Assembly: GCA_937974175.1 (NCBI GenBank)
Contig: CALJIG010000104.1
Span: 1 to 5,035 of the forward strand
Source: an uncultured Ignavibacteria bacterium
GTDB taxonomy: Bacteria; Bacteroidota; Ignavibacteria; Tepidaquicellales; Tepidaquicellaceae
DNA length: 5,035 nucleotides
Direction: 5' to 3'
The notes under the pieces were generated by a model that was not told where the DNA came from, ran no database searches, and worked only from the letters and a program-made list of their open reading frames with translations. How positions within the stretch are numbered: the first letter of the stretch is position 1; each line of letters begins with the position of its first letter. This document shows positions 1 through 4,935 of this stretch, one piece after another. The position numbers were made by a program, and so were the translations under genes.

Positions 1-9
1 ATAAAAATC

Positions 10-1002
10 TTATTTAGATAAAATCATTTTCTTCGTCATTACAAAATCGCTTTCACGTCCTTGGGCAGTCATTTTGAAGAAGTATATTCCGCTTGTTAAA
101 TCTGAGCCGTTGAATTCAACAGAATGAAATCCTGCTTTCTGTAAATTATTATTTACCAGAACAGCAACTTCTCTTCCAAGTAAATCAAATACACTTAACT
201 TCACGCTGCTTTCAAAAGGCAATGCGTAATCAATTTTTGTAACCGGGTTGAAAGGATTCGGGTAATTCTGTGATAAACTAAATTCAGTTGGTGTGCCTGT
301 TACAGGAGTAATTCCTGTTGCCACCGGAGAATTATTTACCTGAATAATGCAGAAGTTTCCCTGTGTAACGGCAGTTCCTGTATAGCTGCCCTGCCATCCT
401 GCAGTGAAATTAGTTGCATAGCCTGAAGTAGAAGTTCCTATTGCATCGTTGGCTCTTGATGTTCCGGTAAATCCTGTATGTCTTATTTCAATAACTAAAT
501 GCCCGCCTGTATAAAGATATGAATTATTGAAATTAATCGGAGGATTTCCGAACGGATGCGGAGCAGCGCCGTTCACACCGTATGCATTTGCCGGAATTAA
601 TAAGCTTCCTGAACGCACCTGTGTTTTTGTGCCGACAATGTTTGAATCGAATGTTGTATGTCTCTCGGCAGGAGGAACACCCTGCGCAAGATAAATATCA
701 TAATTTGTGAACGTAACATCGGATGAAGGCCAGGCAGTTGTTGATGAAGTTGTATTTCTAAATGTAATTGATGTTAAATGTGTCCCAACCAGTGCTGTAA
801 GCTGGTTTGAATTTATTATCATCTGATAAGTTCGGGCTGTGTTACCTGTTGGTCCTGTAAACGTTGCTGTGCCGACTGTACCTGTATAGGTACTCGGAAT
901 AACGAAGAGGGCTTCAGGGCTTGCTAATTGAGAATAAGCGCCTGAACTAAAACAAATTACAAGTAAAAATAAGATAGGGAAAAAAATGTAACGTTTTAAC
1001 AT
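10..1002 (-). CDS. Secreted protein with C-terminal T9SS (Por) sorting domain
   Basis: Complete 330-residue protein. The start ATG (complement of 1000-1002) is preceded by GGAG (complement of 1009-1012) with a 6-base spacer, which supports this start. Residues 1-24 form a classic Sec signal peptide: basic MLKR, a hydrophobic run at 5-18, and likely cleavage after AYS (22-24). Residues 25-225 are rich in Thr, Ser, Gly and Asn with alternating hydrophobics, suggesting a beta-sandwich; segments such as WPSSDVTFTNYDIYL (91-105) and GGHLVIEIRHTGF (166-178) resemble uncharacterised secreted proteins I recall but cannot name. A Pro/Thr linker (about 226-239) leads to the sorting domain (240-330), with NYPNPFNP at 246-253, the FDLLGREV strand and the final basic VMTKKMILSK. 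In known T9SS clients this domain directs outer-membrane export and is usually cleaved. The protein is therefore inferred to be cell-surface or secreted; its specific role is unknown. No partner gene is in view, and only 9 bases lie beyond the stop. Confidence 0.93.
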   Translation of the reverse strand: MLKRYIFFPILFLLVICFSSGAYSQLASPEALFVIPSTYTGTVGTATFTGPTGNTARTYQMIINSNQLTALVGTHLTSITFRNTTSSTTAWPSSDVTFTNYDIYLAQGVPPAERHTTFDSNIVGTKTQVRSGSLLIPANAYGVNGAAPHPFGNPPINFNNSYLYTGGHLVIEIRHTGFTGTSRANDAIGTSTSGYATNFTAGWQGSYTGTAVTQGNFCIIQVNNSPVATGITPVTGTPTEFSLSQNYPNPFNPVTKIDYALPFESSVKLSVFDLLGREVAVLVNNNLQKAGFHSVEFNGSDLTSGIYFFKMTAQGRESDFVMTKKMILSK

Positions 1003-1117
1003 TGATAGCTCCGTTTTATTATTTTAAAAAAAATTGTATTCAATAATGGTGATGTAAATTAAAGAAAATGTATTACAAAAACCAAACATCTTTTTAGTAT
1101 TGTGCAGGATTTTAAAA

Positions 1118-1141
1118 TGTGATTCGCCAAGGCGAATTACA
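1118..1141. repeat. Perfect-stem palindrome around ATTCGCC/GGCGAAT
   Basis: ATTCGCC (1122-1128) and GGCGAAT (1131-1137) are exact reverse complements separated by AA. The pairing extends outward through one G-T wobble (1121/1138) to 1118/1141, giving an 11-pair arm. This is far longer than chance would readily give in AT-rich DNA. The form resembles dispersed palindromic units found between genes in many Bacteroidota-like genomes, though I cannot count copies here. A T run (1147-1152) follows on the plus strand, but no plus-strand gene lies upstream to be terminated. Confidence 0.7.
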
Positions 1142-1151
1142 GTACAATTTT

Positions 1152-1168
1152 TTAGATAGGGAAAAAGT
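1152..1168 (+). repeat. Degenerate direct repeat, copy 1 (TTAGATA..GAAAAAGT)
   Basis: A 17-base segment of the form TTAGATA-NN-GAAAAAGT that recurs at 1393-1409 with 15 of 17 positions identical. Both copies are followed closely by GTGAATT (partly interrupted in the first by a duplicated AAAAAGT-like stretch). They may be remnants of one duplicated intergenic unit. Confidence 0.45.
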
Positions 1169-1230
1169 TAAAAAGTGAATTGGATTTTATAATTCATCTT
1201 CCCGCTAAAGCTGGTAAAAAAAAGACGGAA

Positions 1231-1245
1231 CTGAGCATCGCTCAG
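1231..1245. repeat. Short hairpin CTGAGC-ATC-GCTCAG
   Basis: CTGAGC (1231-1236) and GCTCAG (1240-1245) are perfect reverse complements around a 3-base loop. A weaker dyad, CCCGCTAAAGCTGG, lies just upstream at 1201-1214. It is one of several palindromes packed into 1118-1307. No adjacent T run suggests termination. Confidence 0.55.
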
Positions 1246-1281
1246 AATGTTACAATAGTGTGACAATACATTAGAAATTCT

Positions 1282-1318
1282 TCCCCCTCCTTTCATAAGG
1301 AGGGGGATAGGGGGCGGT
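1282..1318. repeat. GC-rich palindrome with adjoining second G-run (REP-like)
   Basis: CCCCCTCCTT (1283-1292) and AAGGAGGGGG (1297-1306) are perfect reverse complements around a TCAT loop, with one more T-A pair (1282/1307). A second G-run with its flank, AGGGGG (1309-1314), could pair with the same CCCCCT arm as an alternative fold. The element stands out sharply from the AT-rich surroundings. Strings of this type recur between genes in many Bacteroidota-like and other genomes as short REP-like elements; that is recalled, not tested here. Confidence 0.65.
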
Positions 1319-1392
1319 ATAATATTTTTATTGTAGGTTGGTTTAAAAATGTGACAATAATGTAACGATGTAATTTATAAATAGTAAAAAAG

Positions 1393-1409
1393 TTAGATAT
1401 AGAAAAAGT
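1393..1409 (+). repeat. Degenerate direct repeat, copy 2 (TTAGATA..GAAAAAGT)
   Basis: Second copy of the 17-base segment at 1152-1168, differing at two adjacent bases (TA in place of GG). It lies immediately upstream of the last TGTGTCAATA unit, so the two repeat types may belong to one larger duplicated unit. Confidence 0.45.
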
Positions 1410-1689
1410 GAATTTGAAAATGTGTCAATAATGCTGCTATTTTATAAAGTATGTACCACAAGTTTAAATTCTAAAAAGGAGCAGGAATCAAAGAATCCGT
1501 CAAAAATTCATCAAAAGATCAAAAATTGTTTTGTATAAAAGTGTTGAATTTTGAAGTGAAAATGTTCTTGCAGGTTTTTTCACAAAATTGAAATTTTCTT
1601 CATTCACTCCGTAATTTCTTTCACTAATTTGCAGATTTTTGCATGAATTGGTAGTCGAAAACCCTGAAATTGACTCAAAATTGATGTTC

Positions 1690-1718
1690 TTGCTTTGGCA
1701 CGGCTATTGTATTATAAT
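1690..1718 (+). promoter_or_regulatory. Candidate sigma-70-type promoter overlapping the -24/-12 element
   Basis: TTGCTT (1690-1695) and a perfect TATAAT (1713-1718) are separated by 17 bases, the optimal housekeeping spacing. Only TTG of the -35 box fits. In an AT-rich genome TATAAT alone is weak evidence, and Bacteroidota housekeeping promoters often use other motifs. If real, it would start transcription within a few bases of the sigma-54 candidate. Confidence 0.4.
1695..1711 (+). promoter_or_regulatory. Candidate sigma-54 (-24/-12) promoter for hsp20
   Basis: TTGGCACG (1695-1702), a 4-base gap and TTGTA (1707-1711) match the sigma-54 consensus YTGGCACG-N4-TTGCW at all specified positions except T for C in the -12 element (1710). 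The GG at 1697-1698 and the TG/T at 1708-1710 have correct -24/-12 spacing. Transcription would start near 1721, leaving a leader of about 46 bases before the hsp20 ATG. Sigma-54 promoters need an activator binding upstream; no clear activator site could be assigned. The match is strong by eye, but the activity is inferred. Confidence 0.55.
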
Positions 1719-1767
1719 AAGTCAAAACACAAAATAACCACATAAAAACAATAAGGAGATATAAAAA

Positions 1768-2214
1768 ATGAACATAGTAAAATTCAACAGACCAAACAAA
1801 GATTTTATAAATTTTGAAGGCTTCGATAAGCTTTTCAACTGGAAAGATTTATCAGACGTAGCTTTTAATTTTGATAAAACCTTTGGCTTTGCTCCAAAAT
1901 CAGAAATAGTAGAAGATAAAGATAATTTCTACATTTCAGTTGAATTACCGGGTGTTTCAAAAGAAGACGTAAAAATCAATCTTGAAGAAAACACATTAAC
2001 AATTTCAGGTTCTAAAAAGAAAGATGAAACTTTCAAAGATAAGACATCAGTAACAAACGAAAGATATTACGGGGAGTTCAAAAGAACTTTCAGCTTAACC
2101 AACGATATTAAAAAAGATAATATCGAAGCAGCTTATAAGGATGGTGTACTGCACGTTTTACTTCCAAAGGTAGAAGAAGCAAAACCATTCGTAAAAGAAA
2201 TAGTTATTAAATAA
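1768..2214 (+). CDS. hsp20: Small heat-shock protein, Hsp20/alpha-crystallin family
   Basis: A 148-residue cytoplasmic ATP-independent holdase that binds unfolding proteins and passes them to DnaK for refolding. The length is typical of bacterial sHSPs. Residues 1-41 are the variable, Phe-rich N-terminal arm (NFEGFDKLFNW and similar). The alpha-crystallin domain spans about 42-135, with ELPGV at 59-63, ENTLTISG around 74-81, YGEFKRTFSL at 101-110 and the signature GVLHVLLPK at 126-134. The C-terminal IVI (145-147) is the I-x-I motif that docks into neighbouring subunits during oligomer assembly. AAGGAG (1753-1758) sits 9 bases before the ATG, making this start secure. The gene appears to be transcribed alone, from the overlapping promoter candidates at 1690-1718 to the terminator at 2355-2387. 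Its proximity to dnaK fits a shared stress role. No CIRCE element or obvious thermosensor hairpin is visible in the A-rich leader. Confidence 0.96.
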   Translation: MNIVKFNRPNKDFINFEGFDKLFNWKDLSDVAFNFDKTFGFAPKSEIVEDKDNFYISVELPGVSKEDVKINLEENTLTISGSKKKDETFKDKTSVTNERYYGEFKRTFSLTNDIKKDNIEAAYKDGVLHVLLPKVEEAKPFVKEIVIK

Positions 2215-2233
2215 TCACCATTAAGTAAATAAC

Positions 2234-2252
2234 CTCCGGCTACCGGTCGGAG
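2234..2252. repeat. Hairpin CTCCG...CGGAG downstream of hsp20
   Basis: CTCCG (2234-2238) and CGGAG (2248-2252) are perfect reverse complements. The stem continues inward through G-T, C-G and T-G pairs to a three-base loop (2242-2244). The element is markedly GC-richer than its surroundings. It lacks a T run and is not a terminator. It may be part of a dispersed intergenic element together with the next hairpin. Confidence 0.5.
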
Positions 2253-2253
2253 A

Positions 2254-2282
2254 GGCAGGAAATCACCCACAGAGATTCTGCC
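2254..2282. repeat. Hairpin GGCAG..AATC / GATT-CTGCC
   Basis: GGCAG (2254-2258) pairs with CTGCC (2278-2282), and AATC (2261-2264) with GATT (2274-2277), with a two-base bulge (2259-2260) and a 9-base loop. It starts two bases after the preceding hairpin, so the two form a compact 49-base structured block between the hsp20 stop codon and its terminator. Possible roles are an mRNA 3'-end stabiliser or a dispersed repeat; neither can be shown from one copy. Confidence 0.45.
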
Positions 2283-2354
2283 GTGTTACAGAAATTAATA
2301 CAGATTATCGAAGATTAAGTTTGGTTGGATAAATAAAAGATGAAGAGGTAAGAG

Positions 2355-2387
2355 AAGGGTGTTTGAGTAAAATTGAACACCCTTTTT
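2355..2387 (+). terminator. Intrinsic terminator after hsp20
   Basis: AAGGGTGTT (2355-2363) and AACACCCTT (2376-2384) form a perfect 9-pair stem, which wobble and A-T pairs can extend inward around a loop of about 6 bases. The stem runs directly into TTTTT (2383-2387). It lies 140 bases after the hsp20 stop codon and 46 bases before the next ORF, and the T run is on the plus-strand side. It therefore closes the hsp20 transcript and separates it from the small ORF and dnaK. Confidence 0.88.
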
Positions 2388-2433
2388 ATTATTAAAAATA
2401 GTTTACAATTAACCACAATACTCCGGGATACGA

Positions 2434-2727
2434 ATGGAAATAATTTTTACGCTTATTCTTTTGATAGGCATCGGCATTAACAGCCAGAGATACGAAGCAA
2501 AGAAATTAGAAGTACCAAAACAAGAAGTAACTTCATTCATCGAAGAAGAAACAAGCAGTACAAGTAACCAACTAAAAGTTTTAAGCAATACTGAGAGCGA
2601 GATTGATATTGATATTGATACTGATATTAATAAGGAGCTTTCAGAAGTAATTCAAAATAGTGAAAAGCGAAAAATGGAATCAAAAGGAAAATATATATCA
2701 GTCCGGATAAACGATGGTAACAATTAA
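2434..2727 (+). CDS. Hypothetical small acidic membrane-anchored protein
   Basis: A 97-residue ORF with no family that I recognise. Residues 3-15 (IIFTLILLIGIGI) form one hydrophobic segment that could be a signal anchor, although the usual N-terminal basic residues are missing. The rest is polar and low in complexity: Lys/Glu-rich at 20-40, Ser/Thr-rich at 39-53, and an Ile-Asp repeat at 56-66 encoded by a DNA hexamer repeat. The C-terminus is basic and then polar. The ATG is the only usable start, because an in-frame stop occurs at 2410-2412; the upstream GGGA (2425-2428) is a poor ribosome-binding site. The ORF lies between the hsp20 terminator and dnaK with no clear promoter. If real, it would be an extracytoplasmic tail on a single membrane helix. 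It could instead be a chance ORF in repeat-derived DNA. Confidence 0.45.
   Translation: MEIIFTLILLIGIGINSQRYEAKKLEVPKQEVTSFIEEETSSTSNQLKVLSNTESEIDIDIDTDINKELSEVIQNSEKRKMESKGKYISVRINDGNN
2599..2631 (+). repeat. Tandem hexamer ATTGAT inside the small ORF
   Basis: Five head-to-tail six-base units occupy 2602-2631: ATTGAT three times, then ACTGAT and ATTAAT. They are in frame and encode an alternating Ile-Asp stretch (residues 57-66). Such short tandem repeats can expand or contract by slippage; because the unit is six bases long, changes would preserve the reading frame. Confidence 0.7.
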
Positions 2728-2765
2728 GGAATATGCTGTGTTAAAGAAATTGACAAGGTTTTACA

Positions 2766-2797
2766 TTTAAATTCACTTTACAAATAGTTAATTTAAA
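2766..2797. promoter_or_regulatory. Imperfect inverted repeat in the dnaK leader, possible operator
   Basis: TTTAAATT (2766-2773) and AATTTAAA (2790-2797) are exact reverse complements. After one mismatch the symmetry continues with ACT/AGT (2775-2777 and 2786-2788). The dyad is centred about 65 bases upstream of the dnaK ATG, where a heat-shock operator would be expected, but it is not the CIRCE sequence. A consensus TTGACA (2750-2755) lies just upstream, though no good -10 box follows at the right spacing. Because the arms are almost wholly A and T, chance symmetry is a real alternative. Confidence 0.3.
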
Positions 2798-2846
2798 AAT
2801 TCGAGTTTTTTAATAAAAGAAAAAAGAAAGGAAACACACATAATAT

Positions 2847-4802
2847 ATGGGTAAAATAATAGGAATTGACTTAGGGACAACAAATTCATGCGTTTCAGTA
2901 ATGGAAGGCAATGACCCTGTAGTTATCCAAAATGCTGAAGGCGCAAGAACAACTCCATCTGTAGTTGCTTTCACCAAAACAGGTGATAGATTAGTCGGCG
3001 ACCCGGCTAAAAGACAAGCTGTAACAAATCCTCATAATACAATCTTCTCTATAAAAAGATTTATGGGAAGAAGATATGATGAAGTCAGCAGCGAAATAGG
3101 TAAAGTGCCTTACAAAGTTATTAAAGGCGAAAACGATGTTGCAAGAGTAGAAATAACTGACCCTGCAACAAACCAAAACAAAATTTATTCTCCACCGGAA
3201 ATCTCTGCAATGATTCTTCAGAAAATGAAGAAGACTGCTGAAGATTATCTCGGTCAGCCCGTAACAGAAGCTGTTATCACTGTTCCGGCTTACTTCAATG
3301 ATTCGCAAAGACAAGCTACAAAAGATGCAGGTAAAATTGCAGGACTCGATGTAAAAAGAATTATCAACGAACCTACAGCAGCAGCGCTTGCTTACGGTCT
3401 TGATAAAAAGAAAGCAAATGAAAAAGTAGCAGTATACGATTTAGGCGGCGGTACATTCGATATCTCAATTCTTGAATTAGGTGACGGTGTATTCGAAGTT
3501 AAATCTACAAACGGTGACGGACACTTAGGCGGTGATGACTTTGACCACGTACTTATTGATTATCTAGCCGAAGAGTTTAAGAAAAAAGAAGGAATTGATT
3601 TAAGAAAAGATCCGATGGCAATGCAAAGATTAAAAGATGCTGCTGAAACTGCAAAGAAAGCTTTATCTTCCAGTTCACAAACAGAAGTAAATCTTCCTTA
3701 CATTACAGCAACTGCTGAAGGTCCTAAGTTCTTACTGGAAACAGTAACAAGAGCTAAGTTTGAATCATTGATTTCTAACTTAGTTGAAAGAACAGTTGGT
3801 CCTTGCAAAAAGGCAATTGAAGATTCAGGTTACAAAGTAGAAGAAATAGATGAAGTTATTCTCGTCGGCGGTTCAACAAGAATTCCTATGGTACAGGATA
3901 GAGTAAAAGCTTTATTCGGTAAAGAGCCGAACAAAGGCGTTAATCCCGATGAAGTAGTTGCTATCGGCGCTGCTATTCAGGGCGGTGTTCTTGCAGGTGA
4001 TGTAAAAGATGTTTTACTGCTTGACGTAACTCCTTTATCATTAGGTCTTGAAACCCTTGGCGGTGTAATGACAAAACTTATTGAAGCAAATACAACTATC
4101 CCTACCAAGAAGTCTCAGATATTCTCAACTGCAAGTGATAATCAGCCCGGTGTTGAGATTCATGTATTGCAAGGCGAGAGACCAATGGCTCAGGATAACA
4201 GAACATTAGGCAGATTCCATTTAGAAGGAATTCCGCCTGCACCAAGAGGCGTTCCGCAAGTTGAAGTTACATTCGATATTGATGCGAACGGAATTTTGAA
4301 CGTTGGTGCGAAAGATAACGCTTCAGGAAAAACACAGTCAATAAAAATTACTCACTCTTCAGGATTGAGCGATGCTGAAATTGAAAAGATGAAAAAAGAT
4401 GCTAAGGAACACGAAGCCGATGACTTAAAGAAAAAAGAAATGATTGACTTAAAGAACCAGGCTGACGGAATGATATTCCAGGGCGAAAGACAATTGAAAG
4501 AATTCGAAGCTAAGCTTGATGATGCAACAAAATCGAAGATACAATCTTCTATAGACAGATTAAAAGAAGCTGCTAAGACCGATAACGCTGCAACACTTAA
4601 AACTGCAATCGATGAATTTAATGCTGCATGGAATGAAGCATCTACACAGATGTATTCACAGGCAACACAAAACCCGGGAGCTGGCGCTGAACAAGGTGCA
4701 GGACCGCAAGCCGGTGCTAATCCAAACGCAGGTGCGGATGCTTCGGGCGAAAAAGTCGAAAATGCAGACTTTGAAGTAGTTGATGAAAAAGATAAGAAAT
4801 AA
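2847..4802 (+). CDS. dnaK: Molecular chaperone DnaK (Hsp70)
   Basis: Complete 651-residue cytoplasmic ATP-dependent Hsp70, slightly longer than E. coli DnaK. It binds exposed hydrophobic peptides and cycles with DnaJ and GrpE. The nucleotide-binding domain (about 1-385) shows IGIDLGTTNSCV (5-16), catalytic-region Lys70 in SIKRFMG, INEPTAAALAYGL (173-185), the phosphate loop DLGGGTFD (198-205) and adenosine motif ILVGGSTRIP (338-347). The interdomain linker is DVLLLDVTPLSLG (388-400). The beta substrate-binding domain (about 395-505) is followed by a helical lid (about 507-605) and a disordered Gly/Ala/Gln tail ending EVVDEKDKK, close to the usual bacterial DnaK tail. The canonical MGKIIGIDLG start fixes the ATG; AAAGGA (2827-2832) lies 14 bases upstream, a rather long spacer. 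The gene is solitary, with no grpE or dnaJ beside it, and a terminator follows. All key motifs are intact, so it should be functional. Confidence 0.99.
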   Translation: MGKIIGIDLGTTNSCVSVMEGNDPVVIQNAEGARTTPSVVAFTKTGDRLVGDPAKRQAVTNPHNTIFSIKRFMGRRYDEVSSEIGKVPYKVIKGENDVARVEITDPATNQNKIYSPPEISAMILQKMKKTAEDYLGQPVTEAVITVPAYFNDSQRQATKDAGKIAGLDVKRIINEPTAAALAYGLDKKKANEKVAVYDLGGGTFDISILELGDGVFEVKSTNGDGHLGGDDFDHVLIDYLAEEFKKKEGIDLRKDPMAMQRLKDAAETAKKALSSSSQTEVNLPYITATAEGPKFLLETVTRAKFESLISNLVERTVGPCKKAIEDSGYKVEEIDEVILVGGSTRIPMVQDRVKALFGKEPNKGVNPDEVVAIGAAIQGGVLAGDVKDVLLLDVTPLSLGLETLGGVMTKLIEANTTIPTKKSQIFSTASDNQPGVEIHVLQGERPMAQDNRTLGRFHLEGIPPAPRGVPQVEVTFDIDANGILNVGAKDNASGKTQSIKITHSSGLSDAEIEKMKKDAKEHEADDLKKKEMIDLKNQADGMIFQGERQLKEFEAKLDDATKSKIQSSIDRLKEAAKTDNAATLKTAIDEFNAAWNEASTQMYSQATQNPGAGAEQGAGPQAGANPNAGADASGEKVENADFEVVDEKDKK

Positions 4803-4826
4803 TTAGAAAATAGTAATTATGTATAA

Positions 4827-4860
4827 ACAAAGGGCGTGGCAACACGCCTTTTGTGTTTTA
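4827..4860 (+). terminator. Intrinsic terminator after dnaK with GCAA loop
   Basis: GGCGTG (4833-4838) and CACGCC (4843-4848) form a perfect core stem closed by a GCAA loop, a stable GNRA-type tetraloop. The stem extends outward through a G-T pair and A-T and C-G pairs to 4827/4854. The descending strand is T-rich: TTTT, GTG, TTTT (4849-4859). It begins 25 bases after the dnaK stop, so dnaK probably ends its transcription unit here. Confidence 0.85.
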
Positions 4861-4935
4861 AGGGGATTGAAAAATATAGGAACTATTAATGGCTTGATAT
4901 TGTTGTAATATTTATGTAAAAATTTAAAAATAAAA

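Larger units (their letters stand above)
1248..1433 (+). repeat. Cluster of degenerate TGTGACAATA repeats
   Basis: The 10-mer TGTGACAATA occurs exactly at 1259-1268 and 1350-1359. Variants are TGTTACAATA (1248-1257) and TGTGTCAATA (1421-1430). Units sit in head-to-tail pairs with an 11-base step (1248/1259, and 1350 followed by TGTAACGATG at 1361). The longer copies, 1342-1362 and 1413-1433, agree at 19 of 21 positions. Similar 'AAAATGTGACAAT' strings are, as I recall, common intergenic low-complexity repeats in Bacteroidota. An alternative is a row of protein-binding sites spaced by about one helical turn. Confidence 0.5.
1003..1767. other. Gene-free divergent intergenic region with palindromes and repeats
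   Basis: About 765 bases separate the divergently transcribed secreted-protein and hsp20 genes. I see no convincing coding frame: possible starts such as ATG at 1451 hit stops within a few codons. No tRNA or other recognisable RNA gene is visible. The left part (1118-1318) holds several perfect or near-perfect palindromes. The part from 1152 to 1433 holds degenerate direct repeats. The last 80 bases carry the hsp20 promoter candidates and ribosome-binding site. The stretch 1434-1660 is AT-rich with no clear feature beyond short A/T runs. I found no clear promoter for the minus-strand gene. Confidence 0.7.

Noticed and set aside
1118..1152. Palindrome plus T run as an intrinsic terminator
   Set aside because: The T run is separated from the stem by several bases and no plus-strand gene lies upstream in the window; a repeat or structural element is a better reading.
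1152..1433. CRISPR array
   Set aside because: The repeats are short (10-21 bases), degenerate and irregularly spaced, with no uniform spacers or cas genes nearby.
1721..1767. RNA thermometer in the hsp20 leader
   Set aside because: The leader is almost all A and C with no U-rich segment able to cover AAGGAG, so no ROSE- or fourU-like hairpin forms.
2750..2784. Consensus -35 TTGACA (2750-2755) as a dnaK promoter
   Set aside because: No acceptable -10 hexamer follows at 15-19 bases; the best similar string, TACAAA (2779-2784), is 23 bases away. I therefore do not call a promoter, although one must exist nearby.
2991..3314. A 107-codon open frame on the minus strand
   Set aside because: It lies entirely inside dnaK, whose conserved motifs are intact throughout; its translation has no recognisable domain and no ribosome-binding site, so it is an antisense shadow.
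4894..4922. TTGATA-17-TAAAAA as a promoter for the truncated last gene
   Set aside because: Both boxes are weak and such matches are common in AT-rich DNA; there is no independent support.
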